Of a stretch of DNA of 64,000 nt, positions 11,477-23,690 are shown piece after piece. The translations under genes and the position numbers were made by a program. Under the pieces are notes generated by a model. The model did no database searches. It worked only from the letters and a program-made list of their open reading frames with translations, and had not been told where the DNA came from. The stretch is from Ryuthela nishihirai (lineage: Eukaryota > Arthropoda > Arachnida > Araneae > Heptathelidae), in the NCBI GenBank assembly GCA_038380435.1, contig JAWZYU010000059.1:744001-808000 (forward strand), given 5' to 3'. The stretch's first letter is position 1. Every line of letters begins with the position of its first letter.

Positions 11477-12664
11477 TAGGAACTCTGAAGTGTTTTAAAT
11501 CAGCGTGTTTTAAAATTTTAAATCTCTTCTGTAACTTCAAAGTCACGATGTAAATTGAGCCTTTTGTAGTATTATTCTTCAAAGAGTTTGAGTCAGAAAT
11601 ATACTTCAGTAGAAATACCTCTAATTTAATGTCTTATGCAAAAAAATACTATTAAACAAACATATTAAAACTATGATTATTATGTGTCGCCCTGGAGGTA
11701 ACCTAATATAAAATAATGCTCAATGTGCATATTGAAGTATTACTATTAACACTGAGATTTAAAAATTAAAAAATAAGATTCCACTGTTATATGTGATTTA
11801 TGACTTTTGGATTTTAATTTTTAATTTCTATTTTAACATGGCATGCTGCAGAATCATTAGCAGTTTTTCCTCCGGATTTCCGTGGCCTGGTTTTAAGCGC
11901 ATGCATAAAATTAAAAACAAATAAAATTCCTCCATAGCTCTTGCTTGTTCCGTAGGTTTGATAGGAGCCTGTTAGTGTAATATGACATTCATAAGATTCG
12001 TGACGAAGACGAAATCTCAGCAGAAAGACAACAGAGGAAACATATAGGTGTTAGCTGGAACCCAGGACCATTTTCTCAAGCACGCTAAAGCATTTGGTCA
12101 CGGGAAGGCAAATATATTGGCCCTCAAACAGCAGCTGTATAACACGGAGGCCTATAATGTCCTATAAGCAAAGTATGCCATACATAAAGTTTGTTAGGAA
12201 AGGAAGAACTCGACAGAAAGGCATCAGGAGAAGATGCATCGATTCTTTTATCAGGGGCTCAACCCACGTCCCTTGTATCCTTAGCCAAGCATGTTAACCA
12301 TTCAGCATCTGGAATGAATGAAATAAATATCCTTTGGGACTATTGCCTGACACAATATCTGACATATATACGCCACGGAAAAGGTCTGTGAAGAAAGCAG
12401 ACTTCAGAGGAAAGAAAACACGAGAAAAGAAATAGTCATACCTTAATCGAGGCGAGAATACAACCTTTAAATACGTAGCCGAACGCTCTCATCTATCGGG
12501 AAACATGAATTTATATTTTCTTATGTTTTCTTTCTGCTGCGGTCTCACTATCCTAACAAACGTTCTTTGTAGTGGATTACATTGGCAGGTTCCTTTCAGA
12601 TCCATGTGGAAAAATGCTACTTGAAAAGGAATATTTTACTATTTCATAATCTAAAAAGTATACG
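11477..12664. other. Non-coding region, nothing recognised
   Basis: Mostly AT-rich. Short open frames near 12094-12391 lack known motifs. No terminal repeats seen. Confidence 0.5.
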
Positions 12665-12666
12665 TA

Positions 12667-12772
12667 CAGTCGCTCAAAAAATATTCCAACACTATGGTTG
12701 ATTACAGAATTCAGAAAAAATATCTGTCAACGATTTCTTTAGAAATTAGCTTTCTGGCAACCTTCGTGTACG
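12667..12772 (+). mobile_element. Half copy of MITE-P (left arm only)
   Basis: Begins CAGTCGCTCAAAAAATATTC after TA and follows the MITE-P arm to CTGGCAACCTTCGTGTAC. The complementary arm is missing and unrelated sequence follows. Confidence 0.85.
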
Positions 12773-14117
12773 AGGCTCGAATTGGCTCAGATGATGACGT
12801 TGTTGCAAGAATCGCTGTCGCTGATGCAATATCCAAGCCTTTTGTATCGAGGTGGCCTTGCTTAGCCCCCCCCCCCCCACTTTTAGCCCCTATTTACTTC
12901 TTTACAGACTGAATTAGTTTCTTTCCCCCTTATATCTTTCTCTATCGGGAGATGTTTCAAACTAATATTGTGAATTGCGAAAACTGAATGCTAAAGAAAT
13001 AACGTTTTACCTTTCGTTTTTGAAATATTTCTGTTTACATTCCTTGGAGTAGAGAAGAATAATGTTTGACATAAAAACATGAACTTATTCATGGAGTAAC
13101 TCAATATAACGCAGATTCTCCCACACTGAACCTTGTGAATAGAAGAATAACTTTTAAGATCGATCTACCTTTTCCTCCGAAAAATAAGTACTATTTCTTT
13201 GAGTGCCGTATTGGAAGAGATTGTCACTTCGACAAACATTGTTACTTCTGCAAAAACTTCTACAAAAAGGGGGTGGGCACACCTCGACCCTCTCTTCAGA
13301 ATGCTAGAAAGGGTAATAGACGCAAAAAATATTAAATTTGTTTACATTTCATTCATTTTTCAAGAGTTTTAAAAAAACCTGTAAAATGGAAGGAGAAATG
13401 TCTGCTGCATTCTAAATCAAGTGTCTGCCACCCCCCTCGATTTTTTTCATAGACCTGGACCTATTTACAAGTATCGATATTTTTGCCTTTACTCTGAAAA
13501 GATTTCACATGTCACCATTTCAAAAAATGTTTCAAATTTTGATATACTTCGTCATATCCCGTGTAAGGTTACTACTGATAAAATAATTTCCTGTCATTTT
13601 TGTAATAATAAAAATGATAGGCTACAGAAGGGGAGGTTGGGGGAGTTAAACAGAGAATAATTGACCGATTGAGGTAAGTGTTAACAATACGAACTCAAAA
13701 TTCAATGTATTCTTCTATCTCATAAACATTTTCTTAGGAATCAAAATCAAATAACTTTCAATTTTTCCAAAATCAAATAACTTTTACTTTTTCCAAAGAG
13801 TAAAAATTCCATATTTTAAACTTTTATCTGCGAATAGGTAAATAGTCGAAACCAGGGCCACTGTAAACCAATTCTAAAGAAGTCATGTTTGTTGGTCATA
13901 AAAATAATGAAAAAGTTTAAATAAAGCATCAGAATATTTTATTAAATCTAGGAATTTGAAATTTAGGTGGTAGATAATTATGGTTAAGAGATTTTATATT
14001 TCCATTAGGAATTTGATTTATTCTTTTTCTTCCAGTGAGAGAGTAACATTCAACTTTTGTTTTAAGAGGTAAATGTAGGTTTTGTTTTCCGTCGGTTATT
14101 AATTAAATACCCGTGCT
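12773..14117. other. Non-coding region with simple repeats
   Basis: Contains a 13-base C run at 12866-12878 and a short tandem duplication at about 13741-13797, in which a CAAATAACTTT...TTTTTCC unit occurs twice. Otherwise AT-rich with no coding signal I can support. Confidence 0.5.
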
Positions 14118-14172
14118 CTGATGTGTCACCAGGAGGTCGTGGGTTCGGATCTCACCTTGCTCAAGGCAGTCT
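14118..14172 (+). repeat. tRNA-like SINE fragment (SINE-3)
   Basis: The segment around GGTTCGGATCTCACC has the form of a pol III B-box. The surrounding CCAGGAGGTC...TCAAGG wording recurs at 20651 (plus) and 19842 (minus), which indicates a dispersed old SINE family. Confidence 0.5.
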
Positions 14173-14331
14173 TTTGTCTATACGTTAAATGCTGAAAGTT
14201 TAACTTCAGTAATCACTACATCTGAAATTTACGTACCTCACTGCAAAGTCAGATTGATCAATGTTCGCAATCTGGCACCGTTTAAGGAGCGGCGGCCGGC
14301 GGATCTGTTTAAATAGCGACAGTCAGCAACT

Positions 14332-14508
14332 ATGGGACCGCTACAGCTCCACCTGTCGGTGACAAATATAACTATTGTGGCTTTAAAATTTTTCGTTATT
14401 AAAAAAATCCCATGTCTGTGCATTTTTGTGAAAACAGCATCGTGCTGTTGTCTATACTTTTCGAATTATTGCATTTTTACTTCTTCTGTTACTTTTGGAT
14501 CACCCAGT
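14332..14508 (-). mobile_element. Solo terminal piece of the GGGTGATCC mariner-like element
   Basis: Matches the reverse complement of 4662-4840: CACCTGTCGGTGACAAATAT, the AT-rich middle, then CGAATTATTGCATTTTTA and the terminus CTGTTACTTTTGGATCACCC. Only one end exists here and there is no transposase coding. Confidence 0.8.
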
Positions 14509-14509
14509 T

Positions 14510-15440
14510 ACAGAAGAATCCACAAGCATCACCTAACATGATGAAATTAGTATTTGATAGTGAAATTAGGGCACAAATCAGTTACTCTTAAATATATGGT
14601 TAGCCTTATTTTATTGGAAGCACCGATTTAATCATAATTAACGAACCTTTTTTTTAGTATTTAAATGATATGTCCTTTAGTGTAAAAACATTAATCAAAA
14701 TTTCATTTGTATTAGCTTCAGTTAAACGCTAACATATTCCCCACACTTGCGAGAGGTCAACGCAATCGATCCAAGTTATTTATTCCCAGTTGACTGCTTA
14801 GGAATAGAGACGTCGCTCTCTTAGGTGAAACAGAGCATAGCATCTAATAATAAAATATTTCTGTGGGCGCCAAAAAAGTTTACATAAAGGGGCAAGTAAC
14901 CTGGAAGTTTTGCAGAAGATTAACAGCAGCATGACGAAACACATTTCAAAATATAAACTCAGTAAGTTGAATCGGTGGGTAGAAATCGCCATTTTGGATG
15001 AACGTTTTTCTGCTCCATTTTCCATTCGTAGCTTCTGCTCATTCGCAAATTCTAATCGAGAATGCCACTACCGTTGCCAGATTCCTCACATTCCCAAATA
15101 TATTAAAGCGTTCCATTGCAGGTAGGAATCCGATTTTTTGTGCCCAACATGAGTTCACAATGGGGGAATTCGCGTATGAAATTTGGGACCATTCGATCAA
15201 GTATCTCGGCAATTATAGAGGACCATAATTTGTCGAAACGGAAATATCACTTTCGATAATTTGTCTATAAATGAAGCCACAGGCTATGAGAGCGCCTGCT
15301 AATGACAGCAACGACCTCTAACAATACCGGACAATTAAACAATGCAAAAGAAATTATGCTTCATTTTGAACTTTGCAACATTTCGATTTTAAGAATAGCA
15401 TTTATAATTGGTCACTTCCATCAAGTATACATATAAATAA
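14510..15440. other. Non-coding or old repeat sequence
   Basis: No domain recognised. The part from about 14990 to 15330 is less AT-rich than its surroundings and could be an unclassified dispersed repeat, but no second copy lies in this window. Confidence 0.35.
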
Positions 15441-15447
15441 CGTACCT

Positions 15448-15540
15448 TAGAAGGAGTATTTATTTCTCGCATGAGATGTGGAACTATTTGCTCTGGAGGA
15501 ATTGCATCTGCGATTTGTTCGTGCAAGACCAACACCACCT
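15448..15540 (-). other. Possible internal exon (weak)
   Basis: On the minus strand a pyrimidine-rich CTTCTCCTCTAG acceptor is followed by a 93-base open stretch (31 codons, including LHEQIADAIPPEQIVPHLMR), which ends at AAG followed by GTACGT, a good donor site. Base composition is richer in G+C than the surroundings. I do not recognise the protein and found no partner exon nearby, so chance is a real possibility. Confidence 0.3.
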
Positions 15541-17050
15541 AGAGGAGAAGGCCGTACCACTGATTTGTGACGTCTGCATTACTAGACCGGACTGCCGGCA
15601 GAATAGATTGAGAGATAGCTTATCCTTGTTAATAGAACTTCCCATTTAGATTTGGAATATTCACTAATAAATCATTAAAATAATTTGTTTTCATATAATT
15701 AAAAAAAATCCCACTTTTTTCTAATATTTTTTTAGAGATAACTTTTTTTTGCTTTGATTAGTATTGATAAACCATTAATTACCGTTTCCGATTATACAGA
15801 TAGCTTTAAATTATTATTTAGATAATAACACTCTTTAAATGTTCTGAAATTTCAAAACTTTTAACGAATTTTGCAAACGATCGATTAATGTATTGAACGA
15901 GTACTAAATTTTCACTCTTAAAGGATTCTAGAAGTGCGAAATATATTTAGAAAAAACTACTTGTTACAAAATACCACAGATATCTATTTTTTTTTACAAA
16001 TATGTATGTATATATATATGAGGTCTAAAACATTATTTAATGAAAACAGTACGTTTCAATATTGCATATGTTAAGAAAAATAACCAACAAATTCCTCATT
16101 AAAAAAAACTTTTATTTACAATATGAGAAAACAAATATGTATAGGATACACATTACAATGAAACAAATATTTCATTGTTTACTTTATTTTTAAGAAAATT
16201 GTGCAATTAAAACAGGAAAATTCACCAATCATATGGGAGAATTTTTAAGCAATATGAAGGAACTTAATATTGTGCAATACTATTTAAATTGCAAAGGAAA
16301 ATTTTATGATATTCCATTCATCCCAGTTGAACTCTTTTTTTTTTAAATAGTTTAATAATGAAAGCTGTTTTTAAAATGCATCAATTAATAAAAACTGTGT
16401 CTAGGACAAAAGTGACTTTTAAATAAAAAGAAAAGAAAAATTGTTTTCCCAAACTTTTTCACCCTAATGCATATTAAAACTAATTTCTTCACATAACATA
16501 GGAATTTTTATCCTTTTTGCTATCATAATAAACTTTAATAATAGGAAAAAAAATTCTGAAGAAACATGAAAGCAACATCTAAATACATGTGGTCAAAAGG
16601 TTTGAACAGATTCAAAATACAACAGAAATATAAAATACAATGAGTATTATACAATGTAAAATATCCATATACACTCAGTAATTATGAAACCTAATTCCAT
16701 GTTATGTCAATGGAAAGCTAATTTCAAACCTTTGTAACTTTGAAAATGAGCTTTTATGAAAAAAAAAATGAAATGAAGATCAATTAAAGATCTCAATCAA
16801 ATTTATCTAAATCTATGTTCATTAAAAAACAAAGAATTATGAAAACTGGGATATTTAATATGAACAATGGCTGTTTTAAAATATTGATCTGGGAAGTAGT
16901 TGAAATAAGTTAATCTCAAAACAGTATCCCATATTAAATTTTATTAGCATAGTTTTAGCAGAAAATGTAACAATTATTTAAATTTTCACCAACTCTGCAG
17001 AATGCACATTACTGTTTAAGATGTTGATATATAATAAAATACCCCTTCAA
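15541..17050. other. AT-rich non-coding region
   Basis: Long A/T runs, (TA)n near 16010, TTTATT motifs and no significant open frame. It may be intron, UTR or intergenic sequence; nothing here decides. Confidence 0.5.
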
Positions 17051-17051
17051 A

Positions 17052-17190
17052 CAGCTGCTTACAACAGAGGTCTGACATGAGCCTGTAAGTTTATATGCCA
17101 TAGTAGGTCTGTGAGGATGGCGGAAACCCAGCAGAGAAACAACACGAACAACCATGCCTTACCTAGGGCTCGAACCCAGGTTAGTAACCA
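17052..17190 (-). repeat. SINE-2 copy (tRNA-derived, minus)
   Basis: Shares with 34855-35000 and 54595-54760 the blocks AAGCAGCTGCTT, AGAGGTCTGACA, CTGTCAGTTTATATG and the GGTCTGTGAGGATGGC block. It ends with GGGCTCGAACCCAGGTT, the complement of a B-box (GGGTTCGAGCCC). The tRNA-like head therefore lies at the right end and the element points to the minus strand. Confidence 0.7.
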
Positions 17191-19841
17191 AGTGAAGCCT
17201 CTTTAAATACTAAATGAATGTTATTGGAATATAGAAATTAAGATAGATTTTTAACTTATATATATTCAGCCATACTTTCCCATGAAATGTTTATTTCAGA
17301 AATTACAGAGCTTTCAAATTATCTTTCCATTGACATAACATGGGATTGGGTGGTCATAATTAACAGAGTGTATATGGGGTAGTTTCATGGCAGCAAACAC
17401 ACTTTTGTAACACAGAATTTAAAATATTTATGATAACAATGCATTTGTACATATATGTAATAAGAAAAGATTTAACTTGTAAAATTTGCAGCTATATATA
17501 TAATTAGTAGAATTGTAGCATCACCAGCAACTTAAATTTAATGACATTGCAAAACTTGAATTAAGTAAAAATAAAGTACTACAAGCAATATATATCAACT
17601 ATTGAACATTTTACTAACATTGAATAGATAGAATTAGCATCTAAAATTTTCTTATATTTTTATAGATAGGTCAAGCTGTTTCAAATGATTCAGTATACTC
17701 CAAATGTGCAAATCAAATTGAAGAATTAAAAAAATATATAGATGTCATTTACATAAAGGTTGATGAAGTGGCAAAAATAAACTACACCAGTAGGTTCTTA
17801 ATAGGATTCCTTCCCAAAGGCAAGTCGATAAAATAACTTTAAATTTGTATGGTGTCAAAAATATACAGAACAGAAAAAAATGTTTTGCTATTTTGTAAAG
17901 AGCATATACTTAACATGCCTGGAAACATATTAAATAAAAACATTATTCTAATCTTGACCTTCTGCAGAGTTTTTTAAACCTTAAGTCATTAACTATTATG
18001 CATATCATAACTGCCATATCTGGTGAAGATACTTTCAAATGTTAAGAGCAACAGTGTATTTTCCCTTTATAAACAGATATTCTTATATTAAAATTTTAAT
18101 ATTACTTGAACTCACTATCAGTGTAAAACCAATTATTACAAAGAATTTGGAAGAAGAAAATGTGTATCAGAACCAGTACAAGGTTTCTAATAACATAGTC
18201 AATCATCTCCCTCCAAGCAGAAACTGACATCCCCAATGATACAGAAAAACCTTATTGATCTGTTGACCGGGCTAGTTCACAGGTATATCAAACACCCATT
18301 GGCAATCACTATTAGAAATTTAAAAAATCCTACATTTGCAAGGCAGAAGAAGCCACAAGATATGCATATATATTAAAGAAAATCAAGGAATAAATTAACT
18401 TCCTAAATCTCCCATGGCTTTTACAAAAACCAAAGATTGACACTCAAGTTTTCTGCTTATAACGTTCTCAATTTAAAGTAATGAAGGAAAAATAATATTC
18501 AGAAAATTCTATTTGCAGATTAATGAGTTTCAGTTGATCATTCATCCAGAAACTGGGGGTATATGTTCCAACAGAAAATTATAAATTTCAAACCCCCACT
18601 AAGTGCATGTATAACAGAAGCAATGAAATGGATTAGAAAGCAAACCATATACTGTCACATATTGCATCCATACTGAATAGCTGTCCAAACAAAAGCATCC
18701 ACCCCAAGTATATGATACATTGATAAAAAAATTTAAAGACAACCAAAAATATAATTTATCTTCAGGGGTCCAGCCATAAGAGTATAGTGGGAAGAGAAAA
18801 TGTTGTGGAATTGGCAAAAGATCACTCAAAAGTAACACTAAACACAATACTAAGAAAAAACCTACTGACAAGTGCAGGTAGAGATTCCCTTTGATCATAG
18901 ATTTAGCCATAAAAGACATGATATCAGTAAAATAAAAATGAAATAAATCTAGTAGACCCTGTACAGTAGCAAAATATAGTTAAAGGAACTGAAAATAGCT
19001 ATTGCAGCTTGCATGCAATAAAATTTCCACTAAAATATTGCAAAATATTTGACAATAAAGTTAACCAGTTTTTGTGTCTAAAAACAATGGTTGAAACAAT
19101 AACACACCATTCCAAAGGTTTTTCCACCATTGTACTTATTGGACTGTAATTAATTGAAGTTGGGTCTATGATGTTGTGGAGACTTTTCCATTACAGTGTA
19201 TCATTACTTTCCAAAAGGCTTCATGCTAACTGATGAAAATGACAACCAGCTATTTTTACCTCCCTCCAAATTTGACATTTCATAACCTACTTTTTAACAT
19301 TAGGTACTTTAAGGTACTTGCAAACTAACCAAGTACACTAGCAGATGGACAATCCAAAGACTCGTGTAATAAGAAAAATCAAAAAGCATGCTTTATAGAA
19401 GATCCATGTTCAATTACTGGCTCAAAGCTTGTGGAAATTGTTTTCCAGATATTAAAGATGAATGAAGATTAATAATTTCTTTATTTAATTATCTTTATTT
19501 AACAGTTTAAAATAAATTATCTGCATTGGGTTCTGGACTCAATAAAATATTTACTTAAAAATATCAACCAGTGATATCAAATTTGTAACATGATTGAGAT
19601 TACCAAACATAAATTTTTGAATTATCTTAAATCTCATGAGTAATTTTTAAGGTGTGAAATTAGACAATTAGCATTTTGACTTTAACACAATATCAAATTG
19701 TATAATAATCTGAATATAATTTTCTCAAAGTGAAAGTAACATACACAAATTAATCCACAGTACCTCATTGATTTACTAACATTTAATCACTATCAAACTC
19801 CTTAAGTATTATGATGATAATGAGTATAGTGGAAAAATTAC
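17191..19841. other. AT-rich non-coding region
   Basis: About 2.6 kb with no repeat that recurs in the window and no convincing ORF. It is notably free of the SINE and MITE copies that crowd other parts. Confidence 0.5.
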
Positions 19842-19890
19842 CTTGAGCCAGGTGAGATCCAAACACATAACCACCAGACGAAGGGTTACT
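19842..19890 (-). repeat. tRNA-like SINE-3 fragment
   Basis: The minus strand reads GTGGTTATGTGTTTGGATCTCACCTGGCTCAAGG, resembling an A-box remnant followed by a B-box. Related to 14118-14172 and 20651-20700. Confidence 0.45.
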
Positions 19891-20650
19891 CGATGCCAGT
19901 GTTATAAAAGGAGGACATGCTTTCTTTGTGAAATAAAATAAGTTTTTTCATACTAAGTTTTTTGCCAAATACTAACAGTTGAGTCAAAAAAAAAACAATA
20001 CTTATTAAATATACTATAAAATATATGGTGCGCTGATTTTTATTTCTATTTCATAAACAATCAAAGGTTATTTCTCCTAAAGTGTCATAATGATTAGTAA
20101 CTATGCACTGTCATATAAGGTAAACTTTCTGTTACTTCAAACTCTGACTGAGGTAGTGGTCAGCAATGATTTCAGTTTTGGCAGGGCATGCTCTTGTATG
20201 AGAAGGCTCCTATAAACTAGAAGTAGTTCCTTAATTACTGCAGTCTTTTATGTTGCAAAAAAAGAAGACCTGCTATCAACTTTCACAGTTCCATCTATAC
20301 TTGGTGGAAGTAAAAGTTTTTTCAGTTTTCTAAAGCTCATACTTCTTCAATCTGACATGTCAATTGTACATGTTGAGATTAGAGAGAATAGTAACTTTTA
20401 CAATGTCAGTAGAGTTAATTTATCATTCATGATTTGCATTTACAATAAATTATTTCATGGTTAACAATAAATATTATTATAGTCATGAGTTCAAGAAATT
20501 TACAAAAGTACAAAAAATGAGTGCTTTAATTTTAATTTGAAATATGTTATGAATTTACACAAAAAGGAGGATATTTCGTGCATTTTCAAAATTCTGAGAG
20601 GACATGAGGTGAAAAAGGAGGACTCTCCTCCTCTTGGGGGACATATGATA
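19891..20650. other. Non-coding region
   Basis: AT-rich with no recognisable feature. Confidence 0.5.
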
Positions 20651-20700
20651 ACCCTAACCAGGAGGTCATGAGTTTCAGATCCCACCTGATTCAATTTTTT
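20651..20700 (+). repeat. tRNA-like SINE-3 fragment
   Basis: CCAGGAGGTCATGAGTTTCAGATCCCACC resembles the fragment at 14118-14172, with a damaged B-box. Confidence 0.4.
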
Positions 20701-21228
20701 TTCTTCTGCACCAATTGTCATCATGATATTTGCACAGCTTAATAGCAATGAAATGTTTAGTAAAAGTATAGCAGAAAGCTTTCTTCCAGTTTTCATGTCA
20801 AACATGCTGGTTTCTCTTTCAACATCAGATGTATGCAGACCTATGTATGAATCAGACCTATGTATGCAAAAGAAATACGTATTGAGAATATGTACAAAAA
20901 AACCTCTGATGAATGATAAACATTAAAACAAAAATCCAAACACCAGGAATACTGTTTACCATACACTAAAAAAATTTATTCAGAACTGAAGACTTTTTAC
21001 CTTCGAAAGTAAAAGCTATAATTGTATTCAAAACAATTCTATAATCAGTGTATTTTCTAAGATTTCAATAAAAATCCATGGTTGAAAGAATGAATTCTCC
21101 CAAGGAATGCTCCTAGTTATTCTACCAGTAAGCTGGTTTTTCTCAATATTTCTAGCACTTCTTTTATCATATATAGTTCACCTTGAAAGCTAATGCTAAC
21201 CATCTAATAGCATTCCACTGCTAGTACT
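20701..21228. other. Non-coding region
   Basis: AT-rich; no gene or repeat recognised. Confidence 0.5.
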
Positions 21229-21618
21229 AGGGGCAGGGGTGGCTCAGTCGGTAGCGCGCCAGGCTCGTAATCTGTAGTTCCCAGGTTCGAGTCCCAGCTG
21301 GGTCAGCGTTGAGATTTATCTCCGCAAAATTTCTCCGATCTGCCCACGGTCAGTAGGGGACACCGATGGGCTTGGAAAGGCCGCCGTCCGTCGGATGGGA
21401 CGTTAAGCCGTGGTCCCGTGTGCGGGAGAGCCATACCCTGTGCACGTTAAAAAACACGCTGGATGGCCTTGACGGGAGGCTACCATCTGTCTCCCAACAG
21501 CTGTTCCAGTGGGTCCCCTCCCCCCAACCTTCTCTGAGCCTTCGGGGTCCTTGTGGCCTGGCCATTTAGCCCATGGTGTGCAAAAAAAGTGCCGCTCAGA
21601 GGTAAAACAACCCAACCC
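21229..21618 (+). mobile_element. SINE-1, full-length copy
   Basis: tRNA-derived SINE of about 390 bp. The head has an A-box GTGGCTCAGTCGG and a B-box GGTTCGAGTCCC, internal pol III promoter parts; the triplet at the anticodon position is CGT (loop CTCGTAA). The body follows, with GGATGGGACGTTAAGCCGTG and the GTTAAAAAACACGCTGGATGG block, the kind of conserved core known from several metazoan SINE superfamilies. The tail ends GGTAAAACAACCCAACCC with no poly(A). Non-coding. Confidence 0.92.
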
Positions 21619-21857
21619 TTGTTTCTTGAGTCAGAACGTGACTAGAAGCTCCAGGTACGTGCGTGGCCACACTACACCGGTTCCTGGCCTACTGAAAACA
21701 AATTGCATGTTCTCCACATAACACAGTTTGAGAAGCACTGCTTTATTATACACAGGGAGTAGCTGACCTGCAGACAGAACTATCACTTAATGTCCCATCC
21801 CACAAACAGTGATTTTCCAAGCCCAACAGTTGACTTTATTTTTCAAGGGCAGGGAAA

Positions 21858-22140
21858 GGGTTGGGTTGTTTTACCTCTGAGCGGCACTTTTTTGCACACC
21901 ATAGGCTAAATGGCCAGATCACATGGACCCCGAAGGCTCAGAGAAGGTTGCGGGAGGGGACCCACTGGAACAGCTGTTGGGAGACAGATGGTAGCCTCCC
22001 GTCAAGGCCATCCAGCGTGTTCTTTAACGTGCACATGGTATGGCTCTCCCGTACACGGGGCCACGGCTTAACGTCCCATCCGACGGACGGCGGCCTTTCC
22101 AAGCCCATCGGTGTCATATACTGACCGTGGCTACTGACCG
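21858..22140 (-). mobile_element. SINE-1 copy, head missing
   Basis: Starts with the complement of the tail (GGTTGGGTTGTTTTACCTCTGAGCGGC) and runs back to the GTCAGTAGGGGACACCG block. The tRNA-like head is absent. It abuts a plus-strand copy that begins at 22157. Confidence 0.9.
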
Positions 22141-22141
22141 T

Positions 22142-22184
22142 GGCCTAACGTCCCACCGCCCTCCGTCGGATGGGACGTTAGGCC
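22142..22184. repeat. Inverted-repeat junction between two SINE-1 copies
   Basis: GGCCTAACGTCCCA at 22142-22155 and TGGGACGTTAGGCC at 22171-22184 are perfect complements around a 15-base loop. Both arms come from the same SINE block in opposite orientations. Confidence 0.85.
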
Positions 22185-22395
22185 GTGGCCCCGTGTGCGG
22201 GAGAGCCATACTCTGTGCATGTTAAAGAACACGCTGGATGGCCTTGATAGGAGGCTATCATCTGTCCCCCAACAGCTGTTCCAGTGGGTCCCCTCCCCCA
22301 ACCTTCTCTGAGCCTTCGGGCTCCATGTGACTTGGCCATTTAGCCCATGGTGTGCAAAAAAGTGCCGCTCAGAGGTAAAACAATCCAACACAACT
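22157..22395 (+). mobile_element. SINE-1 copy, head missing
   Basis: From CCGTCCGTCGG-like sequence through the whole 3' half to GGTAAAACAATCCAACACAAC. Head to head with the copy at 21858-22140. Confidence 0.9.
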
Positions 22396-22642
22396 TCTGT
22401 GTCAACCAGTGGCGGACACAGGGAGGGGGGGGGATCGCCCCTACCTAGAATTTGAAGAAGGGTGAAATAGTTTATTCACATTTAAGAATGTATTGACTGC
22501 GTATGTATGCGCTCCTGGGTGTACTAAACTTTGATCAGACAGGTTAAAATACCTCACAATCATCAAATAACGATCAAGAGGCATGATGCATTTGATCATT
22601 TGATTTTAGAGAACAGGATTAGCACAGAAAATGATTTTTTAA

Positions 22643-23645
22643 CCCTTCCAGTGTCCAGCCTGAAAAACTGGTTTACATCCAGAGGAAAAATTTAATTTTA
22701 GAACTTTTTTGCCAAATAATTAGTGAAAGGAATTATGGCATGTTATATGCCAAATTAATCAACATTTCATTCTGGATTTACTGAAAATAAAATATTTATC
22801 AAAAGAGACCATATGTTTTACTTTAATAGGACTTTTTTAGAGTCATGTAGTAAAAAAATGCATCTGGCAACACAAATAAAAATTTATAAAAAAAAATTTA
22901 ATAGACAGAAATGATTATAATGCACATGAATAGAAAGGCTATTTATTTCTAAATAACAATTTTTTTTTCTTTTTTAAAGTAAACATTTCTTCCATTTTGA
23001 ATTTTTTTTCTCCATACTATACTTTGAGACTCGAACCTCGAACTCTATTACAGTCCAATAAACAAGAAACATTTAGAATATTTTTAATAAATAACTAATG
23101 AACAGAAATAGCTCATGTTGTATACCAAATTGAAAAGAATTTAATTCTGAATTTTACTGAAGTAAAAAATTTGAACATTGTAGTAACATTAATTTTAATA
23201 ACAATTTTAAAGTGATATACCAAAAAAAAGTACACATTTCATAATTACTTCCAAAATCTTCCATTTTGAAAAAGTAGCAGTTCTTTGTTAATTATCAGGA
23301 TATTTTAAAACCTTTAAGGAAAAATATGTTGATAATAGTTCAAAACAAACTTCTGAGCTTAAATAAGGGGATTGCTTCAGCACAGAGTAATGTTAACAAA
23401 CAAATTGGCAATACCTTATATGACTTCCAAGAAATGGCAAACAGATGGCTTTAACAAAATTTTTATGTCATGATTTAATATAATATGTATCAAATAAAAA
23501 AAATAAAATATTATTTATCAAGCTTAAATTACATATTTTGAAAAGATATTTGTTAAAAAATTTTAAAATGACAATTTTTATTTAAAAAAAAATCGTTTTT
23601 CTTTTGTACTAAAAACGGATATATATGTTCTGGACACTGGAAGGG
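22643..23645. mobile_element. Non-autonomous piggyBac-type element (about 1.0 kb)
   Basis: The 16-bp terminal repeats CCCTTCCAGTGTCCAG and CTGGACACTGGAAGGG are perfect complements, and each is flanked by TTAA (22639-22642 and 23646-23649). The TTAA target and CCCTT start are defining marks of the piggyBac superfamily. The interior is about 75-80 percent A+T, with no transposase frame, so it must have been moved by an enzyme encoded elsewhere. Confidence 0.93.
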
Positions 23646-23659
23646 TTAAGCGAGGGAGG

Positions 23660-23690
23660 TTTGAAATTAACAGTAACAGTAACAGTAAAA
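23660..23690. repeat. Short AACAGT tandem repeat
   Basis: AACAGT repeated three times just outside the piggyBac-type element, within the hAT relic. Confidence 0.7.

Noticed and set aside
14798..15228. Overlapping short open frames on both strands
   Set aside because: Mutually overlapping with no motif; more likely an unclassified repeat than a gene.
18599..18919. 106-codon minus-strand frame with hydrophobic stretches
   Set aside because: AT-rich chance frame; hydrophobic runs arise from T-rich codons and no homologous motif is visible.
21240..21310. True tRNA gene at the SINE head
   Set aside because: A- and B-boxes are present but the acceptor stem does not close and the sequence continues into the SINE body; it is a tRNA-derived SINE promoter.
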